A stretch of 64,000 nucleotides of DNA from Streptomyces sp. NRRL B-24484 (GCF_000717715.1 NZ_JOAI01000025.1:1-64000), one strand, 5' to 3'; counted from the stretch's first letter, positions 32,398-41,390 are shown. Made by a program: numbers and translations. Notes: generated by a model not told the origin, from the sequence alone.

Positions 32398-33530
32398 GTG
32401 ATCAGTGCGACCCGCACCGCCCTCGTGGCGGCCACCGCCGCAGCCCTGGCCGTCTCCGTGCTCGTCCTCCCCACCGCCACCGCGGCCACCCCGCCCGCCG
32501 GCAGCCCACCTGCCGCCGACCAGGCCGGCGACGCCCGGGCCGCCTCCCGGGCGAAGGGCCCGGCCGCAGGCACCCTCGGCGAGCTCGGCCGCCGCGCGGG
32601 CCTGCGCATCGGTACGGCGGTGGACATGTCCGCCCTGGCCGCCGACACCCCGTACCGGGAGAAGGCCACCACCGAGTTCAGCTCCGTCACGCCGGAGAAC
32701 GTCATGAAGTGGGAGTCCGTCGAGGCCGTCCGCGGCACCTACACCTGGGGCCCCGCCGACGACCTCGTCGACTTCGCGCAGGACAACCACCAGCTGGTCC
32801 GCGGCCACACCCTCGTCTGGCACAGCCAGCTGCCCGGCTGGCTCACCTCCGGCGGCTTCACCCCGGACGAGCTCCGCGACGTCCTGCACCGTCACATCAC
32901 CGACGAGGTCAAGCACTTCAAGGGCCGGATCTGGCAGTGGGACGTCGTCAACGAGGCCTTCAACGACGACGGCACCCTGCGCGACTCCCTCTGGCTGCGC
33001 ACCCTCGGCCGGGCTACATCGCCGACGCCTTCCGCTGGGCCCACGAGGCCGACCCCAAGGCCGAGCTGTACATCAACGACTACAACATCGAGGGCGTCAA
33101 CCCCAAGAGCACCGCGCTGCTCGCCCTGGTCACCGACCTGAAGAAGCAGCACGTCCCGATCGACGGCGTCGGCGTCCAGGGCCACCTCGCCGTCCAGTAC
33201 CCCGCCCCGCACGACATCGCCGACAACCTGGCGCGCTTCGACGCCCTCGGGCTGGACACCGCGATCACCGAGGCCGACGTCCGGATGGTGATGCCCGCCG
33301 ACGCCACCAAGACCGAGGCACAGGCCGAGGGGTACGGCGTGCTGCTGCAGGGCTGCCTGCTCACCGCGCACTGCACCGACTTCACGGTGTGGGGCTTCAC
33401 CGACAAGTACTCCTGGGTCCCGAACACCTTCTCCGGCCAGGGCTCGGCCAACCTGCTGACCGAGGACTACCGTCCGAAGCCCGCCTACACCGAACTGCGC
33501 CAGGACCTGGCCCTCGCCGGCCGCCGCTGA
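32398..33530 (+). pseudogene. Secreted GH10 endo-1,4-beta-xylanase with a one-base frameshift
   Basis: The 5' part encodes a signal peptide (about 1-30, ending ATAAT) and the first half of a GH10 barrel, including WDVVNEAF with the acid/base Glu186. The frame then breaks at 33008-33013, where GGCCGGGC stands for an expected GGCCCGGGC. The rest of the barrel (GYIADAFRWAHEADP onward, nucleophile Glu at 33270-33272, and QGSANLLTEDYRPKPAY) continues in the next frame to 33530. As read, the product stops at 33141 and lacks the nucleophile. The missing C lies in a GC run, so a sequencing error is as likely as true inactivation. GTG 32398 follows AAAGGGA. Confidence 0.9.
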
Positions 33531-33548
33531 CCGGGGCCCACGGCGAAT

Positions 33549-33591
33549 CCGGCTCCCCGGTGGTCCGCACGCTGGAGCACCGGGGAGCCGG
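33549..33591. terminator. Xylanase terminator
   Basis: CCGGCTCCCCGGTG (33549-33562) is exactly complementary to 33578-33591, a 14-bp stem with a 15-base loop starting 19 bases after the xylanase stop codon. Confidence 0.75.
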
Positions 33592-33620
33592 ATCGCGCAG
33601 CTCCCCGCGTCCCCGGGCCT
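33592..33620. repeat. Half copy of the intergenic repeat
   Basis: GCGCAGCTCCCCGCGTCCCC resembles the right arm found at 4057 and 58349, with two changes, but no matching left arm is near. It directly follows the xylanase terminator and may be the remains of a decayed copy. Confidence 0.5.
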
Positions 33621-33796
33621 GCCACCCGTACGCCGCGTCCGCCGCGTCCGGTGGCTCCGCCCGGGCCCGCCGATCCGCTGCTGCGCCTGCCGGGTGACCG
33701 TCGGCGCGCCGCCCGCCACCGCACCGGCCGCGGGGACAGGCTGGCCGCACGGGCCGGTCCGCCGGCCGTACGCACGGGGGTGACGAGGAGGCGACG

Positions 33797-34729
33797 ATGT
33801 ACGACGGCCCGCTGTTCTTCCCGGTGACCCCGTTCGGTGCGGACGGCGAGGTCGACCCCGCGGTGTACGCCGAGCACCTGGAGTCCGGCATCGCCGCCGG
33901 CCCCGGTGCGGTCTTCGCCGCCTGCGGCACCGGCGAGTTCCACGCCCTGGCACCCGACGAGCACGCCGTGCTGGTCCGGACGGCCGTCCGGGTCGCCGCC
34001 GGCCGGCTGCCGGTCTTCGCCGGGGCCGGCGGACCCCTGCCCACCGCCCGCGCCCTCGCCCGGTCCGCCGCCGAGGCCGGCGCGGACGGACTGCTGCTCA
34101 TGCCGCCCTACCTCGTCCGGCCGCCGCAGTCCGGCCTGGTCGCCTACACCCGCCAGGTCGCCCAGGCCGGTGGGCTCCCGCTGATCGCCTACCACCGCGA
34201 CACGGCCCGGCTCGACGTCGCCACCGCCGTCGAGATCGCCCGACTGCCGCACGTGGTCGGCATCAAGGACGGCTGCGGCGACCTCGAACTGCTCGCCCGG
34301 ATGATCACGGCCGTGGAGACGGAACTGCGTCCCTCCGGGAAGCCGTTCCGGTTCTTCAACGGCCTGCCCACCGCCGAGGCGACCGCACCGGCCTACCGGG
34401 GCATCGGCGTCCGGGAGTACTCCTCCGCCTCGTTCGCCTTCGTCCCGGAGATCGCCCTCGCCTTCCACCGCGCCCTGGCCACCGGGGACGAGGCCCTGGT
34501 CGGCCGGCTGCTGGCGGCCTTCTACCTGCCCCTGGTCGAGCTGCGGGCCGCGGTGCCCGGCTACGCCGTCTCCCTGGTGAAGGCGGGGGTACGGCAGCGC
34601 GGCCGGGCCGTGGGCGGCGTCCGGCCCCCGCTGACCGATCCCACGCCCGAACACCTCGACCGCCTGCGCGTCCTCGTCGACGCCGGACTGGCCACCCTCG
34701 CCACCCTCCCGGAAAGCACCGACCGTTGA
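33797..34729 (+). CDS. kdgD: 5-dehydro-4-deoxyglucarate dehydratase (DapA superfamily)
   Basis: The 310-residue TIM-barrel enzyme converts 5-dehydro-4-deoxyglucarate to 2,5-dioxopentanoate with loss of CO2 and water, a step of glucarate/galactarate catabolism leading to 2-oxoglutarate. The Schiff-base lysine is K157 in VVGIKDGCGD, and the upstream Tyr in LIAYHRDTARL matches the family. GPLFFPVTPF and FAACGTGEFHALAPDE are the expected N-terminal segments. A GAGGAGG ribosome site supports the ATG. The gene overlaps the glucarate dehydratase gene by four bases, which confirms the pathway. A transporter for sugar acids is not in view. Confidence 0.93.
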   Translation: MYDGPLFFPVTPFGADGEVDPAVYAEHLESGIAAGPGAVFAACGTGEFHALAPDEHAVLVRTAVRVAAGRLPVFAGAGGPLPTARALARSAAEAGADGLLLMPPYLVRPPQSGLVAYTRQVAQAGGLPLIAYHRDTARLDVATAVEIARLPHVVGIKDGCGDLELLARMITAVETELRPSGKPFRFFNGLPTAEATAPAYRGIGVREYSSASFAFVPEIALAFHRALATGDEALVGRLLAAFYLPLVELRAAVPGYAVSLVKAGVRQRGRAVGGVRPPLTDPTPEHLDRLRVLVDAGLATLATLPESTDR

Positions 34730-36102
34730 CCCCCGCCCGGCCCGACCCCGCGCACCCGTCCGAGCCGCCGAAGCCGTCCGAGTCGCCGCACCCGTCCGTG
34801 CGGCCGACCCCGTACGTGCCGCCGCACCCGCCCGGCCCGCCGGATCTGCGGATCACCGCGGTCACCGTCACCCCCGTCGCCTTCCGCGAGCCGCCGCTGC
34901 TCAACGCCGTGGGCGTGCACGAGCCCTACGCCCTGCGGGCCGTGGTCGAGGTCGCCACCGACCAGGGGCTGACCGGCCTCGGCGAGACCACCGCCGACGA
35001 GGGCCACCTGGAGCGGCTGCGCACCGCCGCCGCGGCGGTGACCGGCCTGCCGGTGCACGCCCTCGGCCGGATCCGCGCCCGGGTCGCCGCCGTGCTGGGC
35101 GGCCGGACGGGTTCCGATCGGCACGGCCTGACCGGGCCGATCACCGCGGCCTCCACGGTGGACCGGGTCTTCTCCCCGCTGGAGGTGGCCTGCCTGGACG
35201 TCCAGGGCCGCGCCGCCGGACGGCCCGTCAGCGATCTGCTCGGCGGCCGGGTCCGCGACGCCGTCCCGTACAGCGCCTACCTCTTCCACAAGTGGGCCGG
35301 CCACCCCGGCGGGCCGCCGGACGGCTGGGGCGAGGCGGTGGACACGGCCGGGGTCCTCGCCCAGGCCCGCCGCCTGGTCGACGCGTACGGCTTCACCGCA
35401 CTGAAGCTCAAGGGCGGGGTCCGCCCGCCGCGCGAGGAGGTCGAGACCGTCCTCGCCCTGCACGAGGCCTTCCCCGGGCTGCCGCTGCGGCTCGACCCCA
35501 ACGCCGCCTGGACGGTCGGCACGGCGCTCGACACCGCCGGCCGGCTGGAGGGCGTCCTCGAATACCTGGAGGACCCGACCCCGGGGCTGGACGGCATGGC
35601 CCGGGTGGCCGAGGGGACGGCGATCCCGCTCGCCACCAACATGTGCGTCACCGCCTTCGAGCACGTACCGCCGGCCGTCGCCCGCAGGTCGGTGCGGATC
35701 GTGCTCGCCGACCACCACTACTGGGGCGGCCTGCACCGCTCCCGGCTGCTCGCCGGGATCTGCGACACCTTCGGCCTCGGCCTGTCCATGCACTCCAACG
35801 CGCACCTCGGCATCAGCCTGGCCGCGATGACCCACCTGGCCGCCGCCTCGCCCGAACTCACCCACGCCTGCGACACCCACTGGCCCTGGCGGACCGAGGA
35901 CGTGATCGAGCCCGGCGTGCTGACCCTCGCCGACGGCGCCGTCCGGGTGCCGACCGGGCCGGGCCTCGGCGTCGAACTCGACCGCGACGCCCTGGCCCGA
36001 TTGCACGGGCAGTACCTCGCCTGCGGTCTGCGCACCCGCGACGACACCGGCTACCTGCGCCGGATCGACCCCTCGTACCGGCGCCGCATCCCGCGCTGGT
36101 GA
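34726..36102 (+). CDS. gudD: Glucarate dehydratase (enolase superfamily)
   Basis: This 458-residue enzyme dehydrates D-glucarate to 5-dehydro-4-deoxyglucarate, the substrate of the preceding gene. It has the enolase-superfamily acid/base KLK pair (K227, K229 in LKLKGGV), metal ligands in DPNAAW and EDPTPG, and the GudD-specific ATNMCVTAF, ADHHYWGG and HSNAHLGISL (His356) motifs. An N-terminal Pro/Ser-rich stretch of about 40 residues before DLRITAVTV is absent from known family members. It results from taking the TTG start that overlaps the previous stop. A later start cannot be excluded, as no ribosome site marks either. Confidence 0.92.
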   Translation: MTPARPDPAHPSEPPKPSESPHPSVRPTPYVPPHPPGPPDLRITAVTVTPVAFREPPLLNAVGVHEPYALRAVVEVATDQGLTGLGETTADEGHLERLRTAAAAVTGLPVHALGRIRARVAAVLGGRTGSDRHGLTGPITAASTVDRVFSPLEVACLDVQGRAAGRPVSDLLGGRVRDAVPYSAYLFHKWAGHPGGPPDGWGEAVDTAGVLAQARRLVDAYGFTALKLKGGVRPPREEVETVLALHEAFPGLPLRLDPNAAWTVGTALDTAGRLEGVLEYLEDPTPGLDGMARVAEGTAIPLATNMCVTAFEHVPPAVARRSVRIVLADHHYWGGLHRSRLLAGICDTFGLGLSMHSNAHLGISLAAMTHLAAASPELTHACDTHWPWRTEDVIEPGVLTLADGAVRVPTGPGLGVELDRDALARLHGQYLACGLRTRDDTGYLRRIDPSYRRRIPRW

Positions 36103-36105
36103 CGA

Positions 36106-36150
36106 CCGCCGCGGCCACCCGTGCCCGGAGCCGCCGCGGCCACCCGTGCC
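36106..36150. repeat. Two identical 20-base direct repeats
   Basis: CCGCCGCGGCCACCCGTGCC occurs at 36106-36125 and 36131-36150, a period of 25, in the gap between the convergent gudD and DeoR genes. The repeat has no evident hairpin of its own. Confidence 0.7.
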
Positions 36151-36178
36151 TGGGCCGCGGGAGCCGCCGGGAGCCGGC

Positions 36179-36973
36179 TCAGGCGAGGACGACCTCGTCG
36201 ATCAGCTCGCGGGCCGTCTCCACCGCCTCCGCCGGCAGTCCGGAGTCCGTCACCCAGGTGCCGACCTCGGACAGGGACGCGAAGGTGGAGAGACCGACCG
36301 TGCCCCACTTGGTGTGGTCGGCCACCAGCACCGTCCGCCGGGCCGAGGCGACCAGCGCCCGGTTGGTCTCCGCCTCCGCCAGGTTGGGCGTGGAGAGCCC
36401 GGCCTCCGGCGAGACCCCGTGGGTGCCGAGGAACAGCAGGTCGAAGCGGAGCGAGCGGATCGCCCGGTCCGCCACCGGGCCGACCAGCGCGTCCGAGGGC
36501 GTCCGCACCCCGCCGGTCAGCACCACCGTCGCGGCCGGGCCGCCCGCCCGGTGCGCCTGCTCGAAGACCTCCGACACCGGGACGGAGTTGGTGACCACCG
36601 TCAGCCGCTCGATCCCGGTCAGCTCACGGGCCAGCGCGTAGGTGGTGGTGCCACCGGAAAGGGCGATCGCCGCGCCGGGGGAGACCAGCCGGGCCGCGGC
36701 CCGGGCGATCTGCTCCTTGGCGGTCAGCTCCAGCGCCGACTTCACCGCGAAGCCCGGCTCGTGGGTGCGGGCCGGACCGGCCGGCACCGCCCCGCCGTGC
36801 ACCTTCTCCACCGCACCGGCGCGGGCCAGCGCGTCGAGGTCCCGACGGATCGTCATGTCGGAGACGTTCAACTGCCGGGTGAGCTCGTTGACCCGGACCC
36901 CGCCGCGCCGCCGCACCTCGTCCAGGATCAGCGCGCGGCGCTGCTCCGCGAGCATCTGGGCGTTGTCGGTCAC
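36179..36973 (-). CDS. DeoR family transcriptional regulator
   Basis: The 264-residue protein has an N-terminal DeoR helix-turn-helix (ILDEVRRRGGVRVNELTRQL, then VSDMTIRRDLDALARAG, about 15-52) and a C-terminal sugar-phosphate sensor domain with the family motif SGGTTTYALAREL and a DHTKWG segment near the end. It would repress carbohydrate genes until a sugar phosphate binds. It converges on gudD, so glucarate genes are a possible but unproven target. The GTG at 36973 is preceded by GGAGGAGG. A tandem direct repeat lies upstream at 37023-37075. Confidence 0.92.
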   Translation of the reverse strand: MTDNAQMLAEQRRALILDEVRRRGGVRVNELTRQLNVSDMTIRRDLDALARAGAVEKVHGGAVPAGPARTHEPGFAVKSALELTAKEQIARAAARLVSPGAAIALSGGTTTYALARELTGIERLTVVTNSVPVSEVFEQAHRAGGPAATVVLTGGVRTPSDALVGPVADRAIRSLRFDLLFLGTHGVSPEAGLSTPNLAEAETNRALVASARRTVLVADHTKWGTVGLSTFASLSEVGTWVTDSGLPAEAVETARELIDEVVLA

Positions 36974-37022
36974 GGGTCCTCCTCCGGTCGGCTCCGGCCC
37001 ATCCTCGCACGCGGCCCGGCCG

Positions 37023-37075
37023 CCGGAGCCCGCGGGAACACCGGGACTCGGAGGAGCCCGCGGGAACACCGGGAC
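37023..37075. repeat. Two identical 25-base direct repeats upstream of DeoR gene
   Basis: The 25-base sequence beginning GGAGCCCGCGGGAACACC occurs at 37023-37047 and 37051-37075, period 28, with a decayed third copy just after. It starts 50 bases upstream of the DeoR start and may contain its promoter or operator, though no clear -10 is seen. Confidence 0.65.
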
Positions 37076-37112
37076 TCCGGGTTCCGGGAACGCCCGCGGC
37101 CGCCCGGGCCGG

Positions 37113-39581
37113 TCAGCGCGGCAGGTCCGCCGGGACGAGCAACTGCAGCTCCTCGGTGGACGGGTCGGCGAGCTGGGCGACCCGCATCGCGTGCCGCTCC
37201 ACCATCGTCTCGAACACCTGCCGGGCCGTCCGGCCGTTGCCGAACCCGGGACCGCGCTCCAGCCCGGCGAAGTGCTCGTGCAGCGCCTTCTCGGTCTCCT
37301 CGGCGAGCGCGTACTCGTGCTCGGCGCACTGGGCGCGGGCGATCTCCAGCAGCTCGTCGGCACTGTAGTCGGGGAAGGTGACCGTCCGGGAGAACCGCGA
37401 GGACAGGCCGGGGTTGGCGACGAGGAAGCGCTCCATCTCGGCGGTGTAGCCGGCGACGATCACCACCACCTCGTCCCGGTGGTCCTCCATCAGCTTCACC
37501 AGGGTGTCGATCGCCTCCCGGCCGAAGTCCCGCCCGCCGTCCTCCGGTGCCAGGGCGTACGCCTCGTCGATGAAGAGCACCCCGCCTCGGGCCCGGTCGA
37601 AGGCGGCCGCGGTGCGGATCGCGGTGGAGCCGATGTGCTCGCCGACCAGGTCGACCCGGGCCACCTCGACGAGGTGCCCGCGCTGCAGCACCCCGAGCGA
37701 GGCCAGGATCTCGCCGTACAGCCGGGCGACGGTGGTCTTGCCGGTGCCGGGGGCGCCGGTGAAGACCAGGTGCCGGCGGAGCGAGGGCGCCTTCAGCCCG
37801 GCCCGGCGGCGGCGCCGGCCGACGCTGATCAGGTCGATCAGGGTGCGCACCTCCTGCTTGACGGTGGCCAGGCCGACCAGGGCGTCCAGTTCGGCGAGCG
37901 CCTCGTCGGCGGGGCGGCAGTCGGGGATCGGCGCGATCGCGGCCGTGGCGGCCGGGGCGGGGCCCGCACTGGTGAGCCGGGTGGTCGCGGGCAGCAGGGC
38001 GGGCCCGGCCGCCGGCGCGAGCAGCGGCGGGTACGCCGGGGCGGGGACGGGCGGCGGGCCCGCGGGCAGCGCGGTGCGCGGCACCGGCAGGGCGGGCGGC
38101 GGCGGGGGCACGTCGTCCGAGACACAGCCCTCGGTGACCGGGCCCGCCTCGGAGAACTCGAAACCGGCCCGGCCGTTCTGCTCGGCCCGGCAGCGGGTGA
38201 GCACCGTGCGGCAGCCGTCGATGACGTGGAAGCCGAAGCCGCGGCCGTGCGAGACCCGGACGTCCTCGAAGGTGCCGCGGCCCTGCGCCGAGACGTACAC
38301 CCCGGCGTCGCCCGCACCGCGCACCGTGCACGCGCGCAGCACCGGGTCGGCGCCCTTGGCCACGATCACGCCGGTGGCGACGTCGGCGATCTCGCAGCCG
38401 GTGAGCAGCCCGCCGCTGCCGTGGTCGCGGAACCAGAGGCCGGTGCCGGCCTCCTGGATCCGGCAGTCCGTCAGATCGGCGGTGGCGCCGCCGCTGACCG
38501 AGACGGCGGAGGCGCGGATCCGGCTGAACGAGCAGTCGGCGGCGCTCGCCCGGGAGTCGCGGTCGAGCACGAACAGCGCGTCGGGGAGGTCGTGCAGGGT
38601 GCAGTCGGCGAGGGCCAGGCGGGCGCCGTCGCTCACCCACAGCGCCGGGTAGTCGCCGCCGGCGGAGTGGATCTCGCTGCCCTCGGCCTCGACCTCGGTG
38701 CCCGCGTCCCAGACGGAGAGCGCGCCGCGGCCGAAGGTGTGCAGGGTGCAGCGTTCCAGCCGCAGCCGGGCGCGGCCGCGCAGGTCGGCGGCGTTCTCGG
38801 GCAGGTCGTGGATGCGGCAGCCGACGAGCACCAGCTCGGCCCCGGTGTCCAGGGTGAGGCCGTTGCCGGTGACCCGGTGCACGGTGCAGTCGGTGAGGCG
38901 GCCGACCGCGCCGTCCTCGGCCTGCACGCCGCTGCCGCGGATCTCGTAGATCTCGCAGCCGGTCAGCTCGGCGCCGCTGCCGGCGCCGGTGAGCAGCAGC
39001 CCGGCGCCGCCGGTGTGGTGGACCTTGCAGCGGTCCAGCACGGCGGCGGCACCGCCCAGCACCGCGATGCCGGCCTGGCCCGCCGCGGAGACCTCGCACT
39101 CCTGGAGGCCGGCCCGGGCGCCGGGCCGCAGCCGCACGCCGAGGCCGGCCGGGTTGGCGACGGTGCAGGAGCGGAGCACGGCGGAGGCGCCGTCGCCGAG
39201 TTCGACCCCGGCGGAGGCCTGGGTGTCGATCCGGCAGCCGGTGAGGCGGGCGCCGTCCGCGGTGACCAGGACGGCGGGCAGCGAGCGGTCGGAGCCCTCG
39301 ACGACCAGGTCCTGCACGGTAGCGGCGGCGGTGACGGTCAGCGGCACCCCGGCGGGCGGGCTGATCCGGACGCTGCCGGGGCCCTCGGCGGCCAGCACGG
39401 TGACCGGTTTGTCGAGCAGCACCGCCTCGCGGAAGACGCCCGGCCGCACCGTCACGGTGTCGCCCGGTTCCGCGGCCTCCAGGGCCTCCCGGAGCGTGTC
39501 GTACTCGCCGGCGCGGCGCCGCCAGCGGGACCCGCTGTCCTGCGTGACCCGGACCCTCTGCTCTGCCATGCGGTCTGTCAT
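37113..39581 (-). CDS. Beta-helix repeat / CbbX-like AAA+ ATPase fusion protein
   Basis: The 822-residue protein joins two modules. Residues 1 to about 470 are a right-handed parallel beta-helix made of some 18 coils of about 23 residues, each with an L.DC.....G-type pattern (for example LTGCEIADVATGVIV). A Pro/Ala-rich linker (about 480-560) leads to an AAA+ domain of the CbbX/SpoVK/EccA group with Walker A GAPGTGKTT (K615), Walker B GVLFIDEA near 666-673, sensor 1 and SSRFSRTVTFP Arg finger region. The module order suggests an ATP-driven remodelling machine whose beta-helix binds a polymer or protein. Substrate and partner are unknown. ATG 39581 is preceded by AAGGTGG. No signal peptide is seen. 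Confidence 0.9.
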   Translation of the reverse strand: MTDRMAEQRVRVTQDSGSRWRRRAGEYDTLREALEAAEPGDTVTVRPGVFREAVLLDKPVTVLAAEGPGSVRISPPAGVPLTVTAAATVQDLVVEGSDRSLPAVLVTADGARLTGCRIDTQASAGVELGDGASAVLRSCTVANPAGLGVRLRPGARAGLQECEVSAAGQAGIAVLGGAAAVLDRCKVHHTGGAGLLLTGAGSGAELTGCEIYEIRGSGVQAEDGAVGRLTDCTVHRVTGNGLTLDTGAELVLVGCRIHDLPENAADLRGRARLRLERCTLHTFGRGALSVWDAGTEVEAEGSEIHSAGGDYPALWVSDGARLALADCTLHDLPDALFVLDRDSRASAADCSFSRIRASAVSVSGGATADLTDCRIQEAGTGLWFRDHGSGGLLTGCEIADVATGVIVAKGADPVLRACTVRGAGDAGVYVSAQGRGTFEDVRVSHGRGFGFHVIDGCRTVLTRCRAEQNGRAGFEFSEAGPVTEGCVSDDVPPPPPALPVPRTALPAGPPPVPAPAYPPLLAPAAGPALLPATTRLTSAGPAPAATAAIAPIPDCRPADEALAELDALVGLATVKQEVRTLIDLISVGRRRRRAGLKAPSLRRHLVFTGAPGTGKTTVARLYGEILASLGVLQRGHLVEVARVDLVGEHIGSTAIRTAAAFDRARGGVLFIDEAYALAPEDGGRDFGREAIDTLVKLMEDHRDEVVVIVAGYTAEMERFLVANPGLSSRFSRTVTFPDYSADELLEIARAQCAEHEYALAEETEKALHEHFAGLERGPGFGNGRTARQVFETMVERHAMRVAQLADPSTEELQLLVPADLPR

Positions 39582-39691
39582 CCCCACCTTCGTCGGAGCC
39601 CTGCGATGGTCGGCCGCCCGCGGGGGCACCCCCGGCCGCGGTACGGGGGCCGTCCGCGCACTACAACGAGTGGGCGACGGCACGGTGCCGG

Positions 39692-40585
39692 TCAGCGCCG
39701 GGCGTCCGGCTGCGGTCGCGGGCCCTCCTCCAGGACGGTGACCTCGTCGCCGACCCGCAGGGTGCCGAGCAGGCTGCCGGTGACGCCCTCGGGGCGCTCC
39801 GGGACGAGGTTCTGACCGAAGACCAGCTGCTTGCCGAAGCGGCGGTGCCGGCCGAGCGAGAGCAGCGGCTCCGGGCCGCGGCGCTCACCGGTCTCCTGGT
39901 CGGTGGTGGTGACCACGCAGCGGCCGCAGGGCTTGGCCACCCGGAAGACCACCTCGCCGACCCGGATCCGCCGCCAGCCGTCCTCGGCCCACGCCTCGGT
40001 GCCGGAGACGACCAGGTTGGGGCGGAAGCGCTCCATCGGCAGCGGCTCGGCGCGGCGGTCGCCCGCGGGGTGGTCGGCGGCGAGGTGCTCGTTGAGCGAG
40101 GCCAGCGAGGCGGTGGTGGCGAGCAGCAGCGGGAAGCCGTCGGCCATGCTGGTGGTCTCGCCGGGCCGCGCGTACTCCGGGTCGATCCGCCGGCTGCCGG
40201 CCGGGTCCTCCAGGTGCAGCAGACGGACGTCGCCGAGCCGGTCGCCGAACCAGACCTGGGCCTCCTTCGCGGCCTCGACCGCGGGGAAGAAGGTGCCGAA
40301 GACGTCGGCCTGCGCGGCCGGGTCGCCCGCGGCGGTGCTCGGCGCGGGGACGTGGACGCTCGCGCCGTCGGGGGCGGTGACGGTCAGTGAGCCGTCGGGG
40401 TGCGGCAGGGTCCGGTACTGGCCGAGGGAGGGGTCGTCGCGCTGGGTGACGGCCCGGCCGGCCGGGTTGGCGAGCATCCAGCGGCGGTCGCCGGCGAGGC
40501 CCCACGGCTCCACCCCGGCGGTGTCCGGGCTCAGCCGGTAGGTCGACTTGACGGGATAGACGTGGAGGGCGGTCAGCTGCGGCAT
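39692..40585 (-). CDS. MOSC domain protein
   Basis: The 297-residue protein has the MOSC N-terminal beta-barrel (LTALHVYPVKST) followed by the MOSC domain, with the conserved Cys pair in KPCGRCVVTTTDQETG near 219-223, the residue that binds the molybdenum cofactor or carries sulfur. Human mARC and bacterial YcbX, which reduce N-hydroxylated compounds, have this layout, but it lacks the ferredoxin domain found in YcbX, so electrons must come from another protein. The ATG at 40585 starts directly at the barrel. The next gene downstream, at 39581, is 111 bases away. Confidence 0.9.
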   Translation of the reverse strand: MPQLTALHVYPVKSTYRLSPDTAGVEPWGLAGDRRWMLANPAGRAVTQRDDPSLGQYRTLPHPDGSLTVTAPDGASVHVPAPSTAAGDPAAQADVFGTFFPAVEAAKEAQVWFGDRLGDVRLLHLEDPAGSRRIDPEYARPGETTSMADGFPLLLATTASLASLNEHLAADHPAGDRRAEPLPMERFRPNLVVSGTEAWAEDGWRRIRVGEVVFRVAKPCGRCVVTTTDQETGERRGPEPLLSLGRHRRFGKQLVFGQNLVPERPEGVTGSLLGTLRVGDEVTVLEEGPRPQPDARR

Positions 40586-40748
40586 GCCCCCATCCTGCCA
40601 GTCGGCGGAGGTGCTCCGGTGCCGCGGCCGGGAATGCGCGGAGGCCGCCCGGTCCGCCTGGTACGGCGGGCCGGACGGCCCCGGAGAGGAAGACCTCGTG
40701 CCCTTGCTCCGCCCGGCGCCCTCGTTCGCCGGGGTGGTGCGGCTTCGG

Positions 40749-41390
40749 TCAGCCGGCCTGCGGGTAGTACGCGGGGCCGGGGTACTGCTGCTGGACGGGG
40801 CGGACCGGAGCGACCGGCGCGGCCGGGCGCAGCTGGTTGCCGCCGAAGCTCTGATCGGCGAAACCCTGCTGCGTGCCCTGGCCGAAGCCCTGCGCACCGA
40901 ACTGCTGGCCGGTCATGCCCGAGGGCGCCGACGCGAAGCTGTTCTGGCCGCCGAAGCTCTGCCCGGACGGGTACCCGACCTGGGGGACGGGTGCGGCCGG
41001 GGCCTGCGGGCGCTGCGGGGGGAGGTACGGCTGCGGGCCGCCGTACCCGGGGACGGCCGGCTGCGGGGCCGCCGCGTACACCGACGGCGCGGTCTGCGCC
41101 GGGATGTACGTGGTGGCGGGGCCGCTGCTGGGGCCGGGGCCCAGGGCAAGGCGGGCGGGCGGGAGCGCGGGCAGGCCGCCGGCCGGGCTGTCGAAGCCGG
41201 TGCCGTAGCCACTGCTGTAGCTGCTGCCGTAGCTCGAGCCGTAGGTGGCCGGGGGCAGGGCCGCCGGCACGTTGATGGGCGCGATCTGCGGGACGCCGCG
41301 TTCTGCGACAAGGCTGTCGTAGATGGGCGTGCCGGAGGAAAAGGACGGAGAGGGGTAGCCGACTCCGTCGTAGGAGCGGGGCGAGGTCAT
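40749..41390 (-). CDS. DUF6643-type disordered Gly/Gln/Tyr/Pro-rich protein
   Basis: The 213-residue protein begins MTSPRSYDGVGYPSPSF, as in the DUF6643 group found in Streptomycetaceae, and then becomes low complexity: repeated YGSSYGSSYSS, long Pro/Gln/Ala runs and FGGQNSF / FGAQGFGQG repeats. No fold, membrane span or catalytic motif is visible, and the composition resembles aggregation- or condensate-prone proteins. A -10 element TACGGT ends 7 bases before the ATG, predicting a leaderless mRNA. The function is unknown. Confidence 0.83.
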   Translation of the reverse strand: MTSPRSYDGVGYPSPSFSSGTPIYDSLVAERGVPQIAPINVPAALPPATYGSSYGSSYSSGYGTGFDSPAGGLPALPPARLALGPGPSSGPATTYIPAQTAPSVYAAAPQPAVPGYGGPQPYLPPQRPQAPAAPVPQVGYPSGQSFGGQNSFASAPSGMTGQQFGAQGFGQGTQQGFADQSFGGNQLRPAAPVAPVRPVQQQYPGPAYYPQAG

